A stretch of DNA of 50,018 nucleotides from Planctomycetaceae bacterium (GTDB lineage Bacteria > Planctomycetota > Planctomycetia > Pirellulales > UBA1268). The number at the start of each line of letters is the position of its first letter. Position 1 is the first letter of the stretch. Shown here in pieces: positions 17,053-23,998 of this stretch. The notes under the pieces were generated by a model. It was not told the origin of the DNA and searched no databases. It was given only the letters and a program-made list of their open reading frames with translations. A program made the translations under genes and the position numbers. The stretch is from positions 1 through 50,018 of the forward strand of contig WTHB01000128.1 in the NCBI GenBank assembly GCA_011523305.1, given 5' to 3'.

Positions 17053-18798
17053 ATGCGGCAAAGAATGTTGTGTCGAACCAAACCAACGGTCAACACGTTT
17101 TGCAACCTTGGTGGAATGTTGCTCATGGTGACCGTCTTTGGGCCAGGCCTTCCCCTCTGGGCAGCCGAACGCCCCAACATCGTCATCATCCTCTCTGATG
17201 ACATGGGCTATTCCGATATCGGCTGCTACGGCAGTGAGATTCGGACGCCGACACTCGATCACCTCGCTGCCAACGGCATACGCTTTACGCAGTTCTACAA
17301 CACTGGCCGCTGCTGCCCGACGCGGGCCAGTTTGCTGACGGGTCTCTACCCTCATCAAACCGGAATCGGGCACATGATGAATAATCGGGGACTTCCGGGC
17401 TATCGAGGAGATTTGAATGATCGCTGCCTGACCATCGCTGAAGCCTTGCGGCCTGCGGGCTACAAAAACTACATGGCCGGCAAATGGCATCTCACCAAGC
17501 AGACCGCACCGAAGAACGAAAGTGAAAAATACAACTGGCCCCTGCAACGTGGCTTTGACCGGTTCTACGGGACCATTCATGGCGCTGGTAGTTTTTTTGA
17601 TCCCTTCAGTCTCGTCCGCGGGAACACGCTGATTTCGCCGTATGCCGACGAACAGTATCAGCCGGAGCGGTACTACTACACCGACGCGATTGCTGACCAT
17701 GCTGCCCGGTTTGTTCGGGAACATAACGCTGATTCGCCGTTCTTTCTGTACGTCGCCTTTACCGCCGCCCACTGGCCGATGCATGCCCTGCCGGCAGATA
17801 TGGAACAAACACGAGGGAGATACGCCGCTGGGTACGCAGCTGTTCGGAACGCCCGCTATCAGCGGATGCTCGCGTGTGGTGTCATCGATAAAGCGGCAAC
17901 GACCCTTTGGCCACTGGAAGACGCATGGGGTGAGCAGGGTGCGTCATGGCACTGGGATGAACGCAACATGGAGGTCTACGCTGCCATGGTCGAGTCGATG
18001 GACCGGGGCATTGGCCGGATCGTGACAGCACTTACCGCAACTGACCAACTCAACAACACACTCATCTGCTATCTGCAAGACAATGGTGGTTGCGCTGAAA
18101 CAATGGGGCGGAGACTGACCGGGCCCGCCCGATCGGAAGCTCCCTCATTGCCACCGATGGCAGACAGCGCGCTCCAGACCGACATGATTCCCAAGCAGAC
18201 CCGTGATGGGTATCCAGTCCGCCAGGGCAAGGGGGTGATGGCCGGTCCAGCCGACACGTTCATCGGCTACGGCAAAGCCTGGGCGACGGTCTCCAACACA
18301 CCTTTTCGCCGCTACAAACACTGGGTGCATGAAGGCGGTATCGCCACGCCACTCATCACACACTGGCCCGCTGGCATAATGAAACCCGGACGAACGGAGT
18401 CGACGCCTGGACAGCTGATTGACCTCATGGCAACCGCCGTCGACTTATCAAATGGAACGTACCCAGCCGAAAAGACACCTCTTGAAGGCGTGACACTGCA
18501 GCCGGTCTTCCAGGGGAACTCACTACGGCCCAGAAAGCTCTACTGGGAACACGAGGGAAACCGAGCGATCCGTGATGGTAATTGGAAGCTTGTGGCCGGT
18601 TTCAACGAACCCTGGTCGCTGCATGACATCAGCACCGACCGGTCTGAACAGCATGATCTGAGCAGCCTGCATCCCGAGCGGGTCAAAGCCTTGGCCGCAG
18701 CCTGGGACGCCTATGCAGCCCGGACACAGGTTGTCGACTGGCGGACCTTCAAGCCCAGGCCGAAGGCCCGCCGTCCCAAAGCCGATCCCACGCGATAA
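17053..18798 (+). CDS. Exported arylsulfatase
   Basis: A 581-residue sulfatase. The N terminus is basic with a hydrophobic stretch, cleavage likely after LWA at about 38. Metal-binding residues are in IILSDDMGYSD (45-55). The formylglycine site is C87-C88-P89-T90-R91-A-S-L-L-T-G, giving the CxPTR variant; AGKWHLT provides the next catalytic Lys/His. The length and the tail EHEGNRAIRDGNWKLVAG with the final LYW-E and DLS-L elements place it near the large S1_4 arylsulfatase group. ATG 17053 has GGAG ten bases upstream; ATG 17116 is an alternative. Substrate specificity cannot be read from sequence. Confidence 0.93.
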   Translation: MRQRMLCRTKPTVNTFCNLGGMLLMVTVFGPGLPLWAAERPNIVIILSDDMGYSDIGCYGSEIRTPTLDHLAANGIRFTQFYNTGRCCPTRASLLTGLYPHQTGIGHMMNNRGLPGYRGDLNDRCLTIAEALRPAGYKNYMAGKWHLTKQTAPKNESEKYNWPLQRGFDRFYGTIHGAGSFFDPFSLVRGNTLISPYADEQYQPERYYYTDAIADHAARFVREHNADSPFFLYVAFTAAHWPMHALPADMEQTRGRYAAGYAAVRNARYQRMLACGVIDKAATTLWPLEDAWGEQGASWHWDERNMEVYAAMVESMDRGIGRIVTALTATDQLNNTLICYLQDNGGCAETMGRRLTGPARSEAPSLPPMADSALQTDMIPKQTRDGYPVRQGKGVMAGPADTFIGYGKAWATVSNTPFRRYKHWVHEGGIATPLITHWPAGIMKPGRTESTPGQLIDLMATAVDLSNGTYPAEKTPLEGVTLQPVFQGNSLRPRKLYWEHEGNRAIRDGNWKLVAGFNEPWSLHDISTDRSEQHDLSSLHPERVKALAAAWDAYAARTQVVDWRTFKPRPKARRPKADPTR

Positions 18799-18843
18799 GG
18801 TCAGCGACTCGAGACACCCAGCAGCCACACTGCCTGGGCTCGT

Positions 18844-19758
18844 TCAGGTCCGCATCCGCGGGTCGAGAGCATCGCGGACACCATCACCGAGAAAGTTGAG
18901 CGCAAACAAGAGCAGGGTCATCACGCCACCTGGAAAGACGAGCGTCCACCAGAAGACGAGCATCTGATTGGCTCCGTCATTGATGAGGCTCCCGAGGCTG
19001 GGGCTTGGTGGCTGCACCCCAAGCCCGAGAAACGACAGGAATGCCTCCTGCAGAATCATCGATGGCACCGTCAAGGTAAAGGTGACGATCACCGGCCCGA
19101 GGGTGTTGGGAATGAGATGCCGAAAGACGATTGCTCGGCCCGGGGTGCCAAGACTGCGGGCAGCGAGCACAAAGTCCTGTTCTTTCAGGCTCATCACCTG
19201 CCCGCGAACCACCCGAGCCGTCAGGAGCCAGCCCACTGCTCCGAGGGCGAGGAACAACAGCAGCAGGCTCTTGCCGAGGATGGTGACGAGAATGATCACC
19301 AGGAACATGTAGGGCAGGGCATAAAGGATGTCGACGGTCCGCATCATCAGGCTATCGACGACGCCCCCGGCATAACTCGCCACGGCGCCGTAGATGGTGC
19401 CAATCGTGGCGGCCACGATCGCTGCCAGCAGTCCGACGGAAAGGCTCACCCGGCCACCCACCAGCACCCGCACCAAGAGATCGCGGCCGTAAAAGTCCGT
19501 GCCGAAGGGATGCTGCCAGGAGGGTGGCTGAGGACCGTAGGCGAGGTCCTGCGTCTGGGCGTCATAACCCCAGACGGCATGGAGAACCAGCGGGCCAACA
19601 AGGCAGGCCAGACCCACCAGCAGAATGATCAGCCCGCTGGCAACCGCCATGGAATTCTTCCGCAGCCGTCGCCAGGCGTCCTGCCAGAGCGAGGTTCCGG
19701 CAATCAGCGCATCGTCCGGGCGTGCCCCGGCAGCCAGGGAGTCATCAGCACCGGTCAT
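18844..19758 (-). CDS. oppC: Oligopeptide/dipeptide ABC transporter permease C
   Basis: A 304-residue inner-membrane permease of the OppC/DppC type: an N-terminal OppC_N segment with one helix (about 37-58), HPFGTDFYGRDLL, then a BPD_transp_1 domain of five helices. The cytoplasmic EAA loop, which contacts the ATPase, is EQDFVLAARSLGTPGRAIVFRH. The C terminus LNFLGDGVRDALDPR is diagnostic. Its ATG overlaps the TGA of oppB (ATGA), so the two are coupled. Confidence 0.95.
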   Translation of the reverse strand: MTGADDSLAAGARPDDALIAGTSLWQDAWRRLRKNSMAVASGLIILLVGLACLVGPLVLHAVWGYDAQTQDLAYGPQPPSWQHPFGTDFYGRDLLVRVLVGGRVSLSVGLLAAIVAATIGTIYGAVASYAGGVVDSLMMRTVDILYALPYMFLVIILVTILGKSLLLLFLALGAVGWLLTARVVRGQVMSLKEQDFVLAARSLGTPGRAIVFRHLIPNTLGPVIVTFTLTVPSMILQEAFLSFLGLGVQPPSPSLGSLINDGANQMLVFWWTLVFPGGVMTLLLFALNFLGDGVRDALDPRMRT

Positions 19759-20672
19759 GAGTAGTCGATCCGGGGGTCGAGGAGGCCGTAGAGCGCATCC
19801 ACCACGAGATTCAGCAGCAGCAGAAAGAAGGCATACAAGAGCACGATGCCCATGACGAGAAAATAGTCACGGTTGAAGGCTGCATCGACAAAGTACGGGC
19901 CGATGCCGGGGACGTTGAAAATCTTCTCCACCACCACGCTGCCGGTGAGCATGCTGGCGATCGCCGGCCCGAGGTAACTGATGACCGGCAGCAGCCCCCC
20001 CCGCAGCATGTGCCGCCAGATAATGAGCCGCTCGGAGAGCCCCTTGGCCCGGGCTGTGCGGATGTAATCACTGCGGATCACCTCAAGCATGCCCCCCCGG
20101 GTCAGCCGGGCAATCGACGCGGCGTAGATCGTGCCTAGGGTCAGGCCCGGTAGGATCAGGTGGCGCCAATCGCCCCAGCCGGCCGGCGGCAGGAGATGCA
20201 ACCGCAGCGACACCACCAGCACCAGCAGCGGACCCAGCACAAAACTCGGCACGCTAATGCCGACGAGCGCTGTTGTCATCGCCGCATGGTCCCAGGCGGT
20301 GTTCTGCCGCACCGCTCCGATGATACCAGCCGTGATGCCGACCAGCAGCGACCAGACCAATGCCACCGCGGCCAGCGACAGGGTGACTGGGAAGCCGGCT
20401 GCGATGATCTCGTTGACGGTCCGCTGGGGATATTTTGTGGAAAGACCAAGATCGCCTCGCAACAGGTTGCCGACATAGCGGGCGAACTGCTCCGGCAGCG
20501 GCCGGTCAAAGCCGTACTTCGCCTCCAGCTGCCGACGAATCTCCGGAGGAATCTCCTTTTCACTCGAAAACGGTGAACCGGGGGCCAGCCGCACCAGCGC
20601 AAACGAGGCGAGGATGATCACCAACGCCGTGGGCACCAGTTCGAGCAGTCGGCCGAGCAGATAGCGGGTCAT
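19755..20672 (-). CDS. oppB: Oligopeptide/dipeptide ABC transporter permease B
   Basis: A 305-residue OppB/DppB-type permease with the standard N-terminal helix (RLLELVPTALVIILASF), a periplasmic stretch carrying the LEAKYGFDRPLPEQFARY motif, and five helices of the transport domain. The EAA loop is SDYIRTARAKGLSERLIIWRH, and the C terminus is LLDPRIDYS. Start and stop overlap oppA and oppC by four bases each (ATGA), so the three are one translationally coupled unit. Confidence 0.95.
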   Translation of the reverse strand: MTRYLLGRLLELVPTALVIILASFALVRLAPGSPFSSEKEIPPEIRRQLEAKYGFDRPLPEQFARYVGNLLRGDLGLSTKYPQRTVNEIIAAGFPVTLSLAAVALVWSLLVGITAGIIGAVRQNTAWDHAAMTTALVGISVPSFVLGPLLVLVVSLRLHLLPPAGWGDWRHLILPGLTLGTIYAASIARLTRGGMLEVIRSDYIRTARAKGLSERLIIWRHMLRGGLLPVISYLGPAIASMLTGSVVVEKIFNVPGIGPYFVDAAFNRDYFLVMGIVLLYAFFLLLLNLVVDALYGLLDPRIDYS

Positions 20673-22399
20673 CGACGCACCTCACTCGGTCGGCTGACCG
20701 ACACAGCGTGGTCGCCTGCTGACGACTCACCGACGCCGCCATCAGCAGCAATCGAAATGTATTTCCACGGGTGGCGATCTTGGTGGTTCCCCCAGATGCC
20801 CCGTACATAGGGCTTGATCAACTGGCACCGCGTGTAGACGTAGAGGGGCAAGAGGGGCTGATCGGCGAGCGCCAGGGCCTCAGCCTTCCGCAACAGGGCC
20901 AGCCGCTGGTTGGGGTCGGCCTCTCGATTGGCCTCCTGCAGCAGCCGGTCATACGCCGGGCTCGACCAGCCTGAGTGGTTGTTGCCACAGTCACTGCGGA
21001 GTAATTCCAGAAAGGTATAGGGATCGGCATAGTCACCGATCCAGCCCATCCGACAGAGCTGAAAGTTCATTTGTTCGGCGTTGGCCAGGAACACCTTCCA
21101 CTCCTGATTGGCCAAGGTAACGTCGATGCTAAGTTCCCGCTGCCACATCGCCTGGAGGGCCTCTGCCACCTGCCGGTGGCCCTCTGACGTGTTGAAGGAC
21201 AGCGTGATTGGTGGCAGGCCGACGCCGCCGGCATGGCCGGCCTCGGCAAGCAATTGCCTGGCCGCGTCGGGATCGAAGACCGGCAAGCCGAGCCCCTCGT
21301 AGCCGGCCAGGCCATCCGGCACCAAGGCGGCCGCTGCAATCTGACCACCCCGGGTTACGTGCTTCACCAAGGCATCCCGGTCGATGGCCAACGACAAGGC
21401 CCGCCGCACCCGGGGATCATCCAACGGTGGCACCTTCGTGTTGATCCAATAGAAGTAGACCCCCAGATACGGATGGCGGTGGAAGTCCTGATAGCCAGCA
21501 AGGTGATCGAGAAACTCTGCCGGCAACGACGTATTGCCACCGGGCCAGTCAAACTCCCCGGCGGCGTACATGTTGAGCGCCGTCGTTGCGCTCTCCACCA
21601 TCGCCACCCGGACGCGTGCGAGCGACACGCTGGCGGCGTCCCAATAGCATGGGTTTTTTTCAAAGACCATCCGCTGGCGGAACCGCCATTCAGTGAGCCG
21701 GAAGGGGCCGTTGCAGACAACATGCTCGGGCCGGGTCCAAAAGTCGGCATCGATGCCCCGACGGTCAAGTTCGGTAAACAGATGCCGGGGAATCGGCATG
21801 AATGAGTAGAAGCTCAAAAAATTCAGGAAGTAGGGCAGCGGATCGACCAGGTCGATCTCCAGCGTCAGGTCATCGACCGCCCGCACGCCAAGGCTGTCGA
21901 CGGCCGCCTCGCCACGGGCGATGGCCGCACCGCCGGTGAAGATGAACCCGTTGCTGGCGTACTTGCTCGCTGTCTGCGGGTCGACGAGGCGGCGAAATGC
22001 GAACACAAAGTCGTGGGCCGTCAGGGGCTGCCCGTCCGACCATTGCGAGGGCCGGAGATGAAAGGTGTAGCGGCGGCCGTCTGCCGACACCTCCCAGTGG
22101 GTCGCCAGTGCCGGCAGGGGCGCAAGCGTCTGCGGGTGGGCCTGCACCAGCCCTTCAAAGGTGTTCCAGATGATCTCACCACCCGTGCTGTCCGAGCAGC
22201 GACTGGGGTCAAGCCATTCCGGCTCGCTGGAGTTGTTGATCCAGAGTTCGTCCGGACCATGCCGCGGCCGCACGGTGCCAAAGTACGGAGCCTGGCTTTC
22301 CTGGCAGCCGAGACCGGTTGCCATCAGCACCAGCAGGATCCCCCAGCGATGGCACCGTCTGAAATGCCCCATGCCTACCCGTCGCTGCAGTTTTCGCAT
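20669..22399 (-). CDS. oppA: Periplasmic peptide-binding protein of the ABC transporter (SBP_bac_5)
   Basis: A 576-residue solute-binding protein. A basic N terminus leads into a hydrophobic segment ending GLGC, so it is probably a lipoprotein anchored at Cys32, although the lipobox is imperfect. The OppA-type opening EPEWLDPSRCSDSTGGE is followed by FEGLV, W-VSADGRRYTFHLR and WSDGQPLTAHDFVFAFRR. This cluster binds oligopeptides in characterised members, but the substrate here is untested. ATG 22399 has AAGGGA five bases upstream and overlaps the fur-family gene by 25 bp; ATG 22372 is an alternative start that would avoid the overlap. Confidence 0.92.
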   Translation of the reverse strand: MRKLQRRVGMGHFRRCHRWGILLVLMATGLGCQESQAPYFGTVRPRHGPDELWINNSSEPEWLDPSRCSDSTGGEIIWNTFEGLVQAHPQTLAPLPALATHWEVSADGRRYTFHLRPSQWSDGQPLTAHDFVFAFRRLVDPQTASKYASNGFIFTGGAAIARGEAAVDSLGVRAVDDLTLEIDLVDPLPYFLNFLSFYSFMPIPRHLFTELDRRGIDADFWTRPEHVVCNGPFRLTEWRFRQRMVFEKNPCYWDAASVSLARVRVAMVESATTALNMYAAGEFDWPGGNTSLPAEFLDHLAGYQDFHRHPYLGVYFYWINTKVPPLDDPRVRRALSLAIDRDALVKHVTRGGQIAAAALVPDGLAGYEGLGLPVFDPDAARQLLAEAGHAGGVGLPPITLSFNTSEGHRQVAEALQAMWQRELSIDVTLANQEWKVFLANAEQMNFQLCRMGWIGDYADPYTFLELLRSDCGNNHSGWSSPAYDRLLQEANREADPNQRLALLRKAEALALADQPLLPLYVYTRCQLIKPYVRGIWGNHQDRHPWKYISIAADGGVGESSAGDHAVSVSRPSEVRR

Positions 22400-22839
22400 T
22401 GTCCCTTCAGCAGCACCTCGGTGACGGCGCGAATTCCCGCCACCGGCTGTCCGTCCTGGCCTGTTCCGGGTTTGGGCGTGATGGCGACGCTGATCTCATC
22501 CAGACACGACACCTCGCCACAGGACGTGCAGACAAAGTGGGGGTGATCGTCCGCTTTGCCGTCAGGCGTGTGGTGTCGCTTCTCTTCGAACCGCCAGACA
22601 TGGTCCCCAAGATCGACCCGGCTGGCGATGCCGGCCTCGGTTAGCTCCGTGAGATTCCGATAGATGGTCGCCCGATCGAAGCCCTCATCGGCCAGACAGT
22701 CGGCCATCTCCGCATGACTGACCGGCCCAGCAGCCTGCAGCAGCTGTCGCAACACCGCCACCCGCGCCCGCGTACACCGGAGGCCGGCGGCGCGGATGCG
22801 GCTCTCAAGTGTCGCGCGTGGTACAGGATGCTTGGTCAT
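22375..22839 (-). CDS. Fur-family metal-responsive transcriptional regulator
   Basis: A 154-residue Fur/PerR/Zur-type protein. The winged-helix recognition region is FDRATIYRNLTELTEAG (about 64-80). The hinge and metal region includes HPHFVCTSC (first CxxC) and the C terminus holds a second CxxC (GQCENC), giving a probable structural zinc site. The EEKRHHTPDGKADDHPH stretch is His/Asp-rich. It cannot be assigned to iron, zinc, nickel or peroxide sensing by reading alone. It overlaps the start of oppA, so it is transcribed with the transporter and may control it. Confidence 0.9.
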   Translation of the reverse strand: MTKHPVPRATLESRIRAAGLRCTRARVAVLRQLLQAAGPVSHAEMADCLADEGFDRATIYRNLTELTEAGIASRVDLGDHVWRFEEKRHHTPDGKADDHPHFVCTSCGEVSCLDEISVAITPKPGTGQDGQPVAGIRAVTEVLLKGQCENCSDG

Positions 22840-22891
22840 CGTCTGGCTTTCCTGCGGCGGCAGCCGCTGCCCTCGTGGTCAGCTATGCAGC

Positions 22892-23446
22892 CTACACCAC
22901 AGCCACTGGGGTCAGCACCTCAATGATGGCCGCCATGAAGGCGGGCAAATCGGCAGGCTTGCGGCTGGAGACAAAGTGCCGGTCGACAACGACCGGCGTA
23001 TCTTCCCAGATGGCACCGGCATTCATCAGATCATCCTTGATGCCAGGGCTCCCGGTGACTCGCACCCCCCGATAGACCCCGGCTGAAATCGGAATCCAGC
23101 CACCGTGGCAGATGGCCGCTACAAGCTTGCCGTGGGCGGCAAACTCCCGCACCACATCGAGCACCTTTTCATCCCGCCGCAACGCATCGGGCATCCATCC
23201 CCCCGGAATGATCACGCCGTGGAAATCGTCTGCCTCCATGTCGCCGATGGCAGCATCACTGGTGCAGGGGTACCCATGCTTGCCGGCGTAGGTGCGGCCC
23301 TGGCGGGTGCCGGCGATGGTGACATGCCCCCCGGCCTCTTCGATCCGCAACTTGGGATACCAGAGCTCGAGATCCTCGTAGGCGTCTCCGACAAAGGAAA
23401 GCAGCCGAATGCCCGCGAGTGGATGACGGTGGTTCAGGATGGTCAT
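22892..23446 (-). CDS. DJ-1/PfpI-family protein (YhbO-like)
   Basis: A 184-residue DJ-1/PfpI protein. The nucleophile elbow AAICHGGW carries the catalytic Cys near residue 113, and an acidic residue is positioned early (YEDLELWYP). DFHGVIIPGGWMPDALR is the usual strand before it. Characterised homologues act as deglycases/glyoxalases or chaperones, and older annotations call them proteases. A GGAG lies about eight bases before ATG 23446. Confidence 0.92.
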   Translation of the reverse strand: MTILNHRHPLAGIRLLSFVGDAYEDLELWYPKLRIEEAGGHVTIAGTRQGRTYAGKHGYPCTSDAAIGDMEADDFHGVIIPGGWMPDALRRDEKVLDVVREFAAHGKLVAAICHGGWIPISAGVYRGVRVTGSPGIKDDLMNAGAIWEDTPVVVDRHFVSSRKPADLPAFMAAIIEVLTPVAVV

Positions 23447-23744
23447 GGCAGAATCTCCAGCGCGTGTGTCAAAGCCTCAAACGTCCGAATCCGTTCTCGG
23501 GACAACCTCTCCCTCAACGGCATTATCGCCAATCGAGACGGTCCGTGTTGCGACATCTCTGCGGGCTGGCCCGAGCGGGCCGGGGGCCCAGCGGCATCGC
23601 TCCCGCAGCCACGCCGCGAGCCCGAACCCGCTTACCCCCCCACAAGGACTGGCCTTGCTAGCATGTCGGTTAGGCTCCGGCGGTCGCTCCGGTTTGACTC
23701 ATGGGTCGATTCTCGCAGCTTTTTCCCGGTTTGGAAATTTTTGC

Positions 23745-23772
23745 TTGACGTCAGACGCCACGTCGCTACGAT
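23745..23772 (+). promoter_or_regulatory. Sigma70-like promoter for nrdJ
   Basis: TTGACG at 23745-23750 and TACGAT at 23767-23772 with a 16-bp spacer resemble the -35 and -10 hexamers. They sit in an AT-richer patch of an otherwise GC-rich gap and directly before the two NrdR-box-like sites. Confidence 0.55.
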
Positions 23773-23779
23773 CACGCCC

Positions 23780-23795
23780 CGGCCATATGAAGTGG
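23780..23795 (+). promoter_or_regulatory. NrdR-box-like site, upstream copy
   Basis: CGGCCATATGAAGTGG matches about 9 of 16 positions of the NrdR consensus (acaCwAtATaTwGtgt), keeping the central ATAT and the GTG arm. It is weak alone; its spacing of 31 bp from the next site is the main support. Confidence 0.45.
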
Positions 23796-23810
23796 TCGAA
23801 GCGGTACAAA

Positions 23811-23826
23811 CCACAATATCTTGCGA
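23811..23826 (+). promoter_or_regulatory. NrdR-box-like site, downstream copy
   Basis: CCACAATATCTTGCGA matches 12 of 16 positions of the NrdR consensus. NrdR represses ribonucleotide reductase genes in many bacteria by binding paired boxes three helical turns apart, and the upstream copy lies exactly 31 bp away. The position just after the predicted -10 suits repression. Confidence 0.6.
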
Positions 23827-23998
23827 TAGCATGCAGATGGACCTGCCCTCAGCCGTTCGCACCTGTCTTGGGGATTCGCTGGAGTGAATGACTCACTCCC
23901 AGAGTGCGAACCAGCCGATACCGCCTGTTGATAAACTATACACCAGTACACTTTGTTAGGCCCGTGTGTGGCCGCTTGTCCCGTAAGGAGTTCCTTTT

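Larger units (their letters stand above)
23447..23998 (+). other. Non-coding region upstream of nrdJ with regulatory sites
   Basis: This 552-bp gap between the divergent DJ-1 and nrdJ genes holds no convincing gene. It contains a sigma70-like promoter and two NrdR-box-like sites (listed separately), leaving an nrdJ leader of about 220 bases. The leader ends with AAGGAG at 23985-23990 before ATG 23999. I saw no convincing cobalamin riboswitch (no B12-box-like core). Confidence 0.6.

Noticed and set aside
23105-23887. 260-codon plus-strand frame across the DJ-1 gene and the nrdJ promoter region
   Set aside because: It is antisense to the DJ-1 gene and its tail crosses the promoter and NrdR-like sites. 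No family likeness was seen.
23447-23998. Possible cobalamin riboswitch in the nrdJ leader
   Set aside because: I looked for a B12-box core and conserved helices and saw none. An NrdR-type control fits the sequence better.
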